Positions 26,681 to 34,734 of a stretch of DNA of 64,000 nucleotides are shown one piece after another. The stretch lies in the NCBI GenBank assembly GCA_026707665.1, contig JAPOWK010000112.1:1-64000 (forward strand). Direction: 5' to 3'. Origin of the DNA: Chloroflexota bacterium (GTDB lineage: Bacteria; Chloroflexota; Anaerolineae; Aggregatilineales; Phototrophicaceae). The position numbers and the translations under genes are program-made. How positions within the stretch are numbered: the stretch's first letter is position 1; each line of letters starts with the position of its first letter. The notes beneath the pieces were generated by a model. The model was given only the letters and a program-made list of their open reading frames with translations. It made no database searches and had not been told where the DNA came from.

Positions 26681-27769
26681 TTACATATCGTCCATCATCA
26701 TCATATCGCCCATCATCATGTCATCCATCATGACGCCATGATGCGCGGCCAAGGCTGTCGGATCGCCATCTTCCGCCAGGCTCTCCAAGCCATGTCCATA
26801 ATCGGCGGCGCCTGACGTGAAGAGGATGCCATGCTTCATCATCATGTCATCCATCATCATGTCGTCGTCCATCATCTTATCATCGTCCATGGCCATGTCG
26901 TCGTCCATCATCTCATCGTCTTCGGCCATTTCGTCGTCGTCCATCATGTCGTCGTCTTCGGCCATCTCATCGTCGTCCATCATGTCGTCGTCTTTAGCCA
27001 TCTCATCGTCGTCCATCATGTCGTCGTCTTCGGCCATTTCGTCGTCGTCCATCATGTCGTCGTCTTCGGCCATCTCGTCGTCGTCCATCATGTCGTCGTC
27101 TTTGGCCATTTCGTCGTCCATCATCTCATCGTCTTTGGCCATCTCGTCATCCATCATCATGTCATCGTCCATCATCATGTCAGGCGATTCAACGATCCAG
27201 AAGACGGGTGTGATCGGCGAGGCGAAGTCGGGGAACATCGACATGTGGGAGACGTTTTCGATGCGAACGGTGAACTCGCCCATATCGCCGGCGGTCACTG
27301 TCACGACGACAAGCTCATCGGCGGTGGGATAAGCCAAGTTGTCGTTGAGATCGCTTACGAGGCGTACGATGCCATCGCCGGGCGGTCCGGTATTGGGCGC
27401 GGCTTGGCGGGGAGCCTGGTAATGTCCGCGCCCAATCGGCTCGTTGCGCTCGGTGCCGAGATCCCAATAGTAGACCTGGTCGGTGACATCTCCGCTTACG
27501 GGCGCGCCCATGTCGTATAGGGCGATGCCGTATTCATTAGGCGCGAGGAAGCCATCATTGGATTGGGCGAGCATGGTGGCGAAGCTCAGGGTGTCGCCTT
27601 CGTGGGCGTGGATGACGAATTCGTAGGCGCCGCCGGGCAAGGCAATGCCCACAGCATCGGCGCCAACGGGCACGGCGGCCACACCGGCGTTTGTGCCATG
27701 GCTGTCAGCGAAGACGGCGCTACTACACATCAAGAGCAGCATGGCAAGTAGAAGAATGGATTTACGCAT
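26681..27769 (-). CDS. Secreted spondin-domain protein with Met/Asp-rich repeat tract
   Basis: A 362-residue exported protein. Signal peptide at about 1-21. Residues 35-180 match a bacterial Spondin_N core: PGGAYEFVIHAHEGD, LSFATMLAQSNDGF, GIALYD, then GTERNEPIG and QAPRQAAPNTG. At 184 a second spondin-like unit seems to begin (SPITPVFWIVESP). It is broken at 197-312 by a tract of only D, E, M, A and K, mostly copies of MMDDDEMAEDDD. It then resumes as ILFTSGAADYGHGLESLAED (315-334). The protein ends in another Met/Asp tail. The tract corresponds to a 36-base tandem repeat in the DNA. Acidic Met-rich runs can bind metals, but that is speculative here. Confidence 0.75.
   Translation of the reverse strand: MRKSILLLAMLLLMCSSAVFADSHGTNAGVAAVPVGADAVGIALPGGAYEFVIHAHEGDTLSFATMLAQSNDGFLAPNEYGIALYDMGAPVSGDVTDQVYYWDLGTERNEPIGRGHYQAPRQAAPNTGPPGDGIVRLVSDLNDNLAYPTADELVVVTVTAGDMGEFTVRIENVSHMSMFPDFASPITPVFWIVESPDMMMDDDMMMDDEMAKDDEMMDDEMAKDDDMMDDDEMAEDDDMMDDDEMAEDDDMMDDDEMAKDDDMMDDDEMAEDDDMMDDDEMAEDDEMMDDDMAMDDDKMMDDDMMMDDMMMKHGILFTSGAADYGHGLESLAEDGDPTALAAHHGVMMDDMMMGDMMMMDDM
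26925..27115. repeat. 36-bp coding tandem repeat
   Basis: About five to six near-identical 36-base units (TCGTCGTCCATCATGTCGTC then a short variable part reading TTCGGCCATCTCATCG or a variant). They encode the Met/Asp tract of the spondin-like protein on the minus strand. Sporadic third-base changes show the copies are not all identical. The unit length keeps the frame, so slippage would change protein length without breaking it. Confidence 0.85.
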
Positions 27770-27971
27770 TGCAATACTCCTATAACTTGTTTTCTAGGCA
27801 GGTTAGCCTGCGCTTACAGTATACATGTTTTTTCTGGTCTGAGACTTAACGAAAGATTACAAAATCAGACAGAAATTAGCCGCGCAGCGCGACTGGCGGA
27901 TCTGGCAGGCAGAAAGGGCAGCTTGTCGCCGCGACAAAAGCTGCGATACTGCGCGGACCTGCTTGACCTGG

Positions 27972-29069
27972 TTACGGCTGCCAGATTGTCGCTTCGATGA
28001 AGCGTTCGCCATCGCCATCGGGGCGCTCGTTGATGTAGTAGGCGGCGACGGCAGAATCATCATCGAGCACGACCGCGCGCGGGTAGCCGATATCGCCATT
28101 GGCGCCGCCAGCCCGCAGGACGATTTCGCCACTCCAACTGCGACCTTCGTCCTCGCTGATTTGCGCGGCGATCCGGTAGGGACCATCGCGGTTGCCATAG
28201 ATCAGCAGCAGGCGGCCATCGGATAACTGTTTCAGGCAAGGCGGGTTGCCGCTGTGCCTCGCTCGCTGAAACGTGACCGGTCGATTCATGAATTGCCAGG
28301 AATGCCCTTGATCATCCGAGGCGTAGAGGTCGATCCAGCTTAAGCCGCTCCCGCCCCGGCGGCAGCGGCGCGCGCACAAAATGCGACCGGATGGCAACTG
28401 CAAGCCAGCCGGCATGATGGCGAAATCGCCTGGTCCTTGTGGTTCGCCGCCCACCTCCGACAGAAGCCGGAAAGATTGGCCACCGTCATCGCTGCGGACG
28501 CAGATGACTCTTCCCTCTTCGCCGTCGGCTTTATTGGCGGTGAGAAAGAAAAGCGCCGAATGCGCGCCCAGAATGATGGTGTCCGTGCGGGCGGCGATTC
28601 CCGTGCTTCCGAACTGGGGCAGACGGTATGGACCAGCCCAGGTTCGGCAGCGATCGTATGAAAGATAGAAGAAGGAGAACACGCCACGCGCCAAGCCAGT
28701 GCGCGCCAGCATCAGGGCGAAATCGCGATGCTGAAAATTCAGCGGCTGGGATGGGATGGCGGCAGTCTCTGCGCTCATGACCTCAGCCAGGCGCAGTCCG
28801 GGATTCATGTGCTCGTCAGCGGAGAGTCCGCGCTCGCCCGGGCGGTCTCCATTGAAGGCTTCGACGCGCCAGGTGAGCCCCCGGTCAAGGCTTCGCGCTT
28901 GCATATTGACGACGCTTTGGCGCTTGTCAATCGCGTGGCCGCGCCCTACGGTTCTGTGCGCCCCGACGGTGAAACCGACGACGATCTCATCGCCCCAATG
29001 CCACATGCCATAATTGGCGGGCCAACCGGCGAAGCGCCCCGGCTCGCGGAATACCGTGATGTGGCGCAT
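27972..29069 (-). CDS. Sialidase-like (BNR/Asp-box repeat) protein
   Basis: A 365-residue six-bladed propeller protein. Asp-box motifs recur: SLDRGLTW, SYDRCRTW, SDDGGQSF, SDDQGHSW and SEDEGRSW. An N-terminal FREPGRFAGWPAN and a later SGNPPCLKQLSDGR resemble the arginine-bearing strands of exo-alpha-sialidases. There is no signal peptide, so it may be cytoplasmic or exported by another route. Members bind or cleave sialic acid or unrelated glycans, and activity is uncertain without a clear Arg triad and Tyr/Glu pair. The DinB-like gene ends 3 bases upstream of its start region and probably shares a transcript. Confidence 0.78.
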   Translation of the reverse strand: MRHITVFREPGRFAGWPANYGMWHWGDEIVVGFTVGAHRTVGRGHAIDKRQSVVNMQARSLDRGLTWRVEAFNGDRPGERGLSADEHMNPGLRLAEVMSAETAAIPSQPLNFQHRDFALMLARTGLARGVFSFFYLSYDRCRTWAGPYRLPQFGSTGIAARTDTIILGAHSALFFLTANKADGEEGRVICVRSDDGGQSFRLLSEVGGEPQGPGDFAIMPAGLQLPSGRILCARRCRRGGSGLSWIDLYASDDQGHSWQFMNRPVTFQRARHSGNPPCLKQLSDGRLLLIYGNRDGPYRIAAQISEDEGRSWSGEIVLRAGGANGDIGYPRAVVLDDDSAVAAYYINERPDGDGERFIEATIWQP

Positions 29070-29072
29070 GGC

Positions 29073-29549
29073 TCAGGACTTCAGGTGGCACATCATCTGG
29101 CGGATTTCGCCCAGGTGGTAGGCGCTATGCGCGATGATGCCGAGCAGGGACGACAATTCGTTGATGCCTTCCCATTGGTCGGCGCTATCGAGATGGCTCA
29201 TAATGCGCTCGTAAGTCGTTCGCAGCTCGGCGAGCAGCCGCTCCCATTCGTCTGCGTCGACGCCGCTGACTTCCTCCCAGATTTGATCCCAGTTGACATA
29301 GCTGAGGTCGCGCCCGAGCATGCGGTCTTCCAGCACGCGCAGGTAATAGGTCGTGTGGGCGACGTGGGCCGCGATGGTGGCGCAGTTGCCCATGGGCTGG
29401 GAGGCGCCTTCGGCCGAGATCTCGGCGAGGGTCTCGAAGAGCGATGTGCCTCGGTCCAGGTAGACGGGACCTTGCACGGATTCGAAAGTCTCGATGAGCA
29501 GGAAGCGGAATCCCGCGGCGACTTCGCTGATGTCGATTTGTTTGGGCAT
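29073..29549 (-). CDS. DinB-family protein
   Basis: A 158-residue four-helix-bundle protein of the DinB/YfiT type. Candidate metal His residues are in IAAHVAHTTYYLRVLEDR, and in IIAHSAYHLGEIRQMM near the C-terminus. The latter is the family's most conserved segment. Many members are thiol-dependent transferases acting on low-molecular-weight thiols; others have no known role. It is immediately upstream of the sialidase-like gene with only a few bases between, suggesting one transcript. No specific function can be named. Confidence 0.8.
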   Translation of the reverse strand: MPKQIDISEVAAGFRFLLIETFESVQGPVYLDRGTSLFETLAEISAEGASQPMGNCATIAAHVAHTTYYLRVLEDRMLGRDLSYVNWDQIWEEVSGVDADEWERLLAELRTTYERIMSHLDSADQWEGINELSSLLGIIAHSAYHLGEIRQMMCHLKS

Positions 29550-29734
29550 GGGCTGGCTCCTATCAATTTGCCTTTGGATTGTCAGAGATGGTGGCCCGTT
29601 TCATTGTGACGTGAAAGTCGAACCAGTTTGGGCGCAGCAGTCGCTTCTATTATAATGTTGATACACGCGCAAGACGCCGTTCATACTTGCCGCTTATGCT
29701 AAAGCGGAAACCCGAAGTAAAAGGGAGGCGCATC

Positions 29735-30139
29735 ATGCAAGTTGAGAAGATTAAAAAGACCGAGGCGGAATGGCGCCGCGAGCTCAGCGCGGAGCAGTAC
29801 GCCGTCCTGCGGCAGCAGGCGACCGAACGCCCCTTCAGCGGCAAATACGTCAACACCAAGGCTTCCGGCATGTATGCCTGCGCCGCATGCGGGCAAGACC
29901 TGTTTTCGTCGGCGACCAAGTACAATTCCATGAGCGGCTGGCCCAGCTTCTGGGATGTGGTTGATGACGGCAATGTCACGCTGCATGAGGATCGCAGCCA
30001 CGGTATGCGGCGCGTCGAGGTGGTCTGCAACCGCTGCGATTCGCATCTGGGGCATGTCTTTGATGATGGACCGCGCGACAAGACTGGACTGCGCTATTGC
30101 ATCAACTCCTGCGCGCTAGACTTGAAGCAAGACCGGTGA
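29735..30139 (+). CDS. msrB: Peptide-methionine (R)-S-oxide reductase
   Basis: A 134-residue MsrB that reduces methionine-R-sulfoxide in proteins. Zinc ligands C49/C52 and C98/C101 are present (CAAC and CNRC). The substrate motif GWPSFW is at 68-73. The catalytic Cys is C122 in RYCINS. The start is the ATG before QVEKIKK, with a GGGAGG ribosome site; an upstream in-frame start is not needed. No msrA gene is nearby. The length is close to single-domain MsrB enzymes and the active site is complete. Confidence 0.95.
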   Translation: MQVEKIKKTEAEWRRELSAEQYAVLRQQATERPFSGKYVNTKASGMYACAACGQDLFSSATKYNSMSGWPSFWDVVDDGNVTLHEDRSHGMRRVEVVCNRCDSHLGHVFDDGPRDKTGLRYCINSCALDLKQDR

Positions 30140-30163
30140 TTTCACCCGCTTTGCCGCAAAGAG

Positions 30164-30235
30164 TGTAGGGGCGATTTATCAAATCGCCCGCTGGATGGTG
30201 CTGGAATGCGGGCGACATAGTATGTCGCCCCTACG
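30164..30235. repeat. Inverted pair of REP-like palindromes (BIME-like)
   Basis: Two palindromes in opposite orientation. The first is TGTAGGGGCGATTT ... AAATCGCCCG at 30164-30190. The second is CGGGCGACATAGTATGTCGC followed by CCCTAC at about 30208-30234. The outer ends (TGTAGGGG and CCCCTAC) are constant. The inner stem bases differ but stay paired: GATTT/AAATC in one and GACATA/TATGTC in the other. Confidence 0.8.
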
Positions 30236-30259
30236 TCCTTCAGGTGGGACGATGCGCAA

Positions 30260-30700
30260 ATGAATCCCAAAGACCAACGGCGCGAGCATTATCGCCACAG
30301 CCGCCCGCTGCCTACGCGCTGGCGCGACAACGATGTCTACCACCACATCAACAACGTAATCTACTACGAATTCTTCGACACGGTCATCAATGGCTACCTG
30401 ATGGAGGCCGGCGGGCTGGACTTCAGCGGCGGGGAGAAGGTCGGCTTTGCGGTCGAGACGCATTGCCAGTTCCTTAAGCCGGTTCGCTTTCCCGATGTGG
30501 TGGATGCTTGCCTGCGCGTGGGGCAGTTGGGCAATTCCAGCGTCCGTTACGAGATTGGCATCTTCAAGCAGGGGGATGAGGCGCCGGCTGCAGTCGGCTA
30601 TTTTGTGCATGTCTTTGTCGATCGGCTGACGGGGAAGCCGGCGCGGATTAGTGGTCAGCTGCGTCAGGCGATGGCGGCGCTGGAAGTCGGCGAATTATGA
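30260..30700 (+). CDS. Acyl-CoA thioesterase (4HBT hotdog fold)
   Basis: A 146-residue hotdog-fold thioesterase. The signature WRDNDVYHHINNVIYYEFFD (residues 21-40) has the catalytic-type Asp and the HxNN pattern of 4-hydroxybenzoyl-CoA and YbgC-type thioesterases. The core strand AVETHCQFLKPVRF follows. Such enzymes hydrolyse medium- or short-chain or aromatic acyl-CoA. It lies between the REP pair and a low-GC pair of hypothetical genes, and it resembles the rest of the chromosome in composition. Confidence 0.88.
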   Translation: MNPKDQRREHYRHSRPLPTRWRDNDVYHHINNVIYYEFFDTVINGYLMEAGGLDFSGGEKVGFAVETHCQFLKPVRFPDVVDACLRVGQLGNSSVRYEIGIFKQGDEAPAAVGYFVHVFVDRLTGKPARISGQLRQAMAALEVGEL

Positions 30701-30719
30701 CAATTGCCTGAGGTAGTCA

Positions 30720-31412
30720 ATGGCATTGATATCACTAGAAGAAGGCGTCGGCTGGCAAATGATCATTTGGGAACTCCATACGAGTCTTGATTACCTTTCA
30801 TTTATGCATGTTGAAGAGCGCGGTGTGCGCGTATGGCTCGACTATATCGACGGCAAGTTGGCACGTTGGCAACCTGTGCGCATATCTTTTTCGACTGACG
30901 TGTACGATGACACGGATGAGCGGCACGAACGCGTGCCTGATTTTCCTTCTCTTGGCAGCCTTATCACCTGTGACGACAAGGCTAAGTCCATTTTGGAGGG
31001 TATGCTTGAGGGATACGCAGAGTTTCTACCGCTTATATCCGATGAGAAGGTAGGCAAACCATACTACATCTTGCATCCGACACGAGAACTCAATTGCGAA
31101 GATTGGGCGCGCTCGGATTGGGAACGCGCCTTCAAAGGCAGCACTATGCGTTCAGTTCGCAGATTTGCTTTCATTCAAAACCGTGTTGGCGATGCGCCCA
31201 TGTTTATTCTGCCTGGGAGTACGCCTTTTAAACCATTCGTCACAGACAGATTTAAGCAGTTGGTTGAAGACAAGAATCTCACCGGGCTAGAATTTCGAAA
31301 TCGAGGTGATGCCCGAAGGTACTCATATCTCCAGCGAGTGGTAACCGACTGTCGAGGGTTTGTATGTCGAAAGATCTTTCACTATACATCGCGTTTTTCT
31401 CGCCGTCGATAG
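30720..31412 (+). CDS. Hypothetical protein, possibly Imm11/DUF1629-like immunity protein
   Basis: A 230-residue cytoplasmic protein without signal peptide or membrane segment. The part KPFVTDRFKQLVEDKNLTGL near residues 176-195 resembles the conserved end of the Imm11 (DUF1629) immunity family, where a final FVTDxFK...GLTG element is typical. That family protects against polymorphic toxins in other bacteria. No toxin gene is visible here. The gene and its overlapping neighbour have a clearly lower GC content than the flanking chromosome, suggesting acquisition. The family assignment is tentative; it could also be an unrelated small regulator. Confidence 0.5.
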   Translation: MALISLEEGVGWQMIIWELHTSLDYLSFMHVEERGVRVWLDYIDGKLARWQPVRISFSTDVYDDTDERHERVPDFPSLGSLITCDDKAKSILEGMLEGYAEFLPLISDEKVGKPYYILHPTRELNCEDWARSDWERAFKGSTMRSVRRFAFIQNRVGDAPMFILPGSTPFKPFVTDRFKQLVEDKNLTGLEFRNRGDARRYSYLQRVVTDCRGFVCRKIFHYTSRFSRRR

Positions 31413-31807
31413 TCATGCGATTCTTTGACGAAGTTGCCTTGCCTGGAGGCAGGGACAGCTATGAAATTTCGAAAGACGACGGCGCTTATCTGCTGCAATC
31501 CAGATTTGTAAATGCAACCGAAAACGAGCGGATACACCATATGACTGGAATGACCATGAGAACCTTAGTCACCGTTTCCATGGTGCGTCCAGGCGATGTC
31601 AGCATAGTGGCGATGGTCTCAAGCGTAGCGTTTCGGCTCGCTCATCAGATCAGGCGCGAATTTATGCTGGTGGATGACTTGAACAGAATCATCCTTATGC
31701 GAAAGGGTCATGACCTGATAGTGAACGATGGAATGGAAGCCAATTATGAACTCGATATCTATGATCTGCACTTTGAGGTGCGCCAGCTGCTGCTTTTAGA
31801 CATTTAG
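31364..31807 (+). CDS. Hypothetical protein overlapping the putative immunity gene
   Basis: A 147-residue protein I do not recognise. Its ATG follows a GAGGG site and lies within the last 49 bases of the preceding gene, so the two are tightly coupled. Composition is low in GC like its partner. It has short hydrophobic stretches (LYIAFFSPSIVMRFF near the start and DVSIVAMVSSVAF in the middle) but no clear signal peptide. Its length and setting would suit a second small immunity-type protein. No catalytic motif is seen. Confidence 0.55.
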   Translation: MSKDLSLYIAFFSPSIVMRFFDEVALPGGRDSYEISKDDGAYLLQSRFVNATENERIHHMTGMTMRTLVTVSMVRPGDVSIVAMVSSVAFRLAHQIRREFMLVDDLNRIILMRKGHDLIVNDGMEANYELDIYDLHFEVRQLLLLDI

Positions 31808-31850
31808 CCGAATGGTTATCGGGGGGACCGGTTCGCAATATCTTAAGAAT

Positions 31851-32555
31851 TTAATGCACGCCCAGATAACTCTTAATCGTCTCTTCGTCTCGCAGGCACT
31901 CTTCGGCAGTGCCTTGAAACACCAGCATCCCCTCGCGCAGCACAAAGGCGTAATCGCAATATTGCAGGACGCGGCGCGCATTCTGCTCGACGACGATTAA
32001 AGTCATTCCCTGCTCTCGCAACTCACCCAGCACGCGGAACACGTCAATCGCGATGGCTGGCGCCAAGCCCGCGCTCGGCTCGTCCAGCAGCATGATTGAC
32101 GGCTTGCTGAGCCAGGCGATGGCGATCGCCAGCATCTGATGTTCGCCGCCGCTGAGGGTGACCGCTTGCTGTGCGCCTCGGCGCCCCAAGATGGGGAAGA
32201 TTTCCTGCAGCTCTTTCAGCGCGGTAGGCCGGTCATGCTTCGGCAAGATGCGCGCGCCGAGCTGCAAATTCTCCAGAACAGTCAATTCGTCGAAAATATT
32301 CTCGCGCTGGGGCACGTAGGCGATGCCGAGGCGCGAGATCGCTTCGGTGGGCACGCCGATCAGCTCGCGCTCCCTCAGATGGATCGAGCCGCCGAAGACG
32401 GTGTTGAGGTTCATGATCGCCTTCATCAAGGTGCTCTTGCCGGAGCCATTGGGTCCCAGCACAGCGCTGAATTGCCGCTCGGCAAAACTCAAGCTGAGGT
32501 CTTGCAAGATTTCCAGCTTTCCGTAGCCGGCGGTGAGTTCGCGGATGGTGATCAT
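31851..32555 (-). CDS. livF: Branched-chain amino acid ABC transporter ATP-binding protein LivF
   Basis: A 234-residue ATPase. Walker A is GPNGSGKST (34-42), the signature is LSGGEHQ and Walker B is IMLLDEPSAG. The end (IVVEQNARRVLQYCDYAFVL then REGMLVFQGT) is typical of LivF rather than LivG. It is the last gene of a complete importer read leftward from 37017. A repeat-rich spacer of about 170 bases separates it from livG. The family transports leucine, isoleucine, valine or other amides and short acids; the actual ligand depends on the binding protein. Confidence 0.93.
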   Translation of the reverse strand: MITIRELTAGYGKLEILQDLSLSFAERQFSAVLGPNGSGKSTLMKAIMNLNTVFGGSIHLRERELIGVPTEAISRLGIAYVPQRENIFDELTVLENLQLGARILPKHDRPTALKELQEIFPILGRRGAQQAVTLSGGEHQMLAIAIAWLSKPSIMLLDEPSAGLAPAIAIDVFRVLGELREQGMTLIVVEQNARRVLQYCDYAFVLREGMLVFQGTAEECLRDEETIKSYLGVH

Positions 32556-32585
32556 GGCAACACCCCACCTCTACACACAGTCGCT

Positions 32586-32684
32586 TGTAGGGGCGACCTA
32601 TCAGGTCGCCCGCTTTACATTGCGCACTACCTTCACGGGCGACCCAATGCCGCGCGTGGACACTGCGGGTCGGTCGCCCCTACA
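32586..32684. repeat. Inverted pair of REP-like palindromes, second copy interrupted
   Basis: The first copy is TGTAGGGGCGACCTATCAGG followed by TCGCCCG (about 32586-32612), intact. The second, starting CGGGCGACCCAATG at about 32636, should pair with CGGTCGCCCCTAC. Its centre instead contains CGCGTGGACACTG (32653-32665), which is CAGTGTCTACGCG with one change, read on the other strand. Confidence 0.8.
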
Positions 32685-32723
32685 TTGTTCGGAGAAATAT
32701 TGGGGTTTGGCCTAATCGTGCGC

Positions 32724-33491
32724 TCAATCCCCAAAATACACCTCGCGGACGATGGCGTCGTTGGCGATTTCGTCGACCGCGCCCTGGGCCAGCAGCTTGC
32801 CCAGGTGCATGACATAAACGTAATCGGCGAAGTCGAAGAGGATCTCGAGCCGGTGTTCGACGATCAGCAAGGTAATGCCAAAATCGTCGCGCAGGCGGGC
32901 GATCTGCTGGAAGATTTCGTAGGCAAGTTTGGGCGCGACGCCGGCGGTCGGCTCGTCCAGCAGCAGCAGCTGCGGCTTGCCCATCAGGCAGCGGGCGATC
33001 TCCAGCAGTTTCATCTGCCCGCCAGAGAGGTCCGAGGCCAGCGTGTCGTAGTGATGAAGGAGCTGAACTTGCTCCAGCACCTGGACGGCCGCTTCGGCAT
33101 GGGCGGCCTCTTCATGCTGCCACGAGCGGCGCCAGGGGGCATACCAGGGGCGCTCGCCCCGCTGATCTTTGACCGGCAATAGCAGGTTGTCCAGGACGGT
33201 CATCTTGAAATAGAGCGCCGGCTCCTGGTAGCCGCGGGCGATGCCCAGTTTGAAGACTTCATCGGCAGGGAGATCGCTGATGTCCTGGCTTGCGAATAGG
33301 ACTTGCCCGCTGCTAAGATCGGTACTGCCGGCAATGAGGTTGATCAAGGTGCTCTTGCCCGAGCCGTTCGGTCCGATCAAGCCGATGATGGCGCCTTCCG
33401 GCACCTGCAGCGAGACATTGTCCACCGCGCGCAAGCCGCCGAAGTCTTTGCGCAGGTTTTTCATTTCGAGCAGGGGTGTCATTTTATCCAC
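32724..33491 (-). CDS. livG: Branched-chain amino acid ABC transporter ATP-binding protein LivG
   Basis: A 255-residue ATPase. Walker A is GPNGSGKST, the signature is LSGGQMKLLEIARCL and Walker B is LLLLDEPTAG followed by VAPKLA. The insert between Walker A and the signature is longer than in LivF, as expected for LivG. The terminal part ILFDFADYVYVMHLGKLLAQ is characteristic. It is placed between livM and livF on the same strand. The long spacer on its livM side contains an intact GC-rich repeat. Confidence 0.93.
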   Translation of the reverse strand: MDKMTPLLEMKNLRKDFGGLRAVDNVSLQVPEGAIIGLIGPNGSGKSTLINLIAGSTDLSSGQVLFASQDISDLPADEVFKLGIARGYQEPALYFKMTVLDNLLLPVKDQRGERPWYAPWRRSWQHEEAAHAEAAVQVLEQVQLLHHYDTLASDLSGGQMKLLEIARCLMGKPQLLLLDEPTAGVAPKLAYEIFQQIARLRDDFGITLLIVEHRLEILFDFADYVYVMHLGKLLAQGAVDEIANDAIVREVYFGD

Positions 33492-33546
33492 CCCGACGGA
33501 CCTTGCCAGGCTTGATCGCTGTCACGAGGAATGCGCCGTATTTCTA

Positions 33547-33591
33547 GCCCATCCCCCGGCCCCTTGCCCCAGCAAGCTAGGGAAGGGGAGC
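33547..33591. repeat. GC-rich CCCCATCCCCCGGCCCC-type repeat
   Basis: GCCCATCCCCCGGCCCCTTG then CCCCAGCAAGCTAGGGAAGG and GGAG, between livM and livG. This copy is uninterrupted and is followed by CTAAACCCAGCGGGACGC, which also follows the copy near 35720 in a variant form. Confidence 0.8.
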
Positions 33592-33672
33592 TAAACCCAG
33601 CGGGACGCAAAGAACTCTGCGTGGGCGGCGAGACTGTCGCGCCACACCGGGTCCGACGCTTTGGCATGGGCC

Positions 33673-34734
33673 TCATTTTGATGCACCGATGACGCGCCTG
33701 ACCACATCGTGCGCATCCGTCGTCAGGCGGGATTCGGGCAGCAAACCAGCGGGACGGTAGCGCAGCATCCAGAGCAGGATGAGGCCGAAGCCGATGAAAC
33801 GCACATAATTGAATTCGATATCGGAGCCGCCCATGTTGAGCACGATAGCGCCAATCTGCGCAAAGCGATCCATGATGGCGATCAGCAGGGCGCCAAGCAA
33901 GGCGCCGCGATTATTGCCGATGCCGCCAAGCACGACCATCACCCAAACATCGAGGGTGAGATTGACGACAAAATCATTGGTGTTGACGAAGCCGGTATTC
34001 AGCGCGAATAGCACGCCGCCGATAGCGGCAATCAACGAGCCGACCGCCATGATTTGGGCGCGCGCCAGCGATATATTCTTTCCCAGCCCGCGTGTGACCT
34101 CCTCATTTTCGCGCAAGCCCTTCAGCATGCGGCCGAACGGGGAGTGATTCAGCCGTTGGCTGTAGAGGTAAGCCAGCAGCGCCAACGCCAGCGAGAGCAA
34201 CATAAACAGCAGGGCGCGGGAGCGCGGATCGGCAACGAAGAAGAAGGGCTGCGCCACGCCCGAGATGCCATTGTGCGAGCAGATGAAGTCATCGGCGCCG
34301 CGCACCAGGATGCGCACCGTCTCGCCGCCGACCAGCAGCACCAGCGCCAGGAACCACTCTTCCTTGAGGCGGAGGGTGACGTAAGAGACCGCGAAGCCGA
34401 CGGCGCCGGCAATCGCGGCGGCGAATAGCAGGGTCAAGCCGAAGTTGATGAAGCCGGCGGTCGGATTGCTCGCCATGATTTCGGACCGCAGCTGCAGCGC
34501 GCCGCCCATGGTCGGTCCGCAAGGGTGGATGGCTTCAACGCCCGCCAGCAGCGGCAGCAGGCGCGTATAGGTGATGCCGGCGGTGTAAGCGCCAATCGAA
34601 ATGAAAAGGGCTTTGCCGAAATTGGGTAGGCCCGCGACGCCGTATTCCAGATTGAGGCTGATCGACATGAGTGAGTAGATGCCGAAGAGCGTGAGTATGG
34701 AAATGGCGGTGGCGCCGATGTCGATGTTGATCAT
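33673..34734 (-). CDS. livM: Branched-chain amino acid ABC transporter permease LivM
   Basis: A 353-residue inner-membrane permease with about eight to ten hydrophobic segments. SLNLEYGVAGLPNFGKALF is a family hallmark, and LTLDVWVMVVLGGIGNNRGA then LLGALLIA is the late conserved loop. The start ATG at 34734 overlaps the livH stop as ATGA. The frame runs 94 codons further upstream within livH, but that part is the out-of-frame shadow of livH and not translated. Membrane partner of LivH, taking amino acids from the LivJ-like binding protein. Confidence 0.92.
   Translation of the reverse strand: MINIDIGATAISILTLFGIYSLMSISLNLEYGVAGLPNFGKALFISIGAYTAGITYTRLLPLLAGVEAIHPCGPTMGGALQLRSEIMASNPTAGFINFGLTLLFAAAIAGAVGFAVSYVTLRLKEEWFLALVLLVGGETVRILVRGADDFICSHNGISGVAQPFFFVADPRSRALLFMLLSLALALLAYLYSQRLNHSPFGRMLKGLRENEEVTRGLGKNISLARAQIMAVGSLIAAIGGVLFALNTGFVNTNDFVVNLTLDVWVMVVLGGIGNNRGALLGALLIAIMDRFAQIGAIVLNMGGSDIEFNYVRFIGFGLILLWMLRYRPAGLLPESRLTTDAHDVVRRVIGASK

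Noticed and set aside
26925..27115. Regular 36-bp repeats considered as a CRISPR array
   Set aside because: There are no spacers of unique sequence, and the units translate to the Met/Asp tract of an intact gene.
30164..30235. tRNA or small structured RNA in the inverted palindrome pair
   Set aside because: The structure is two separate short stems of a dispersed repeat family, without cloverleaf or anticodon arm.
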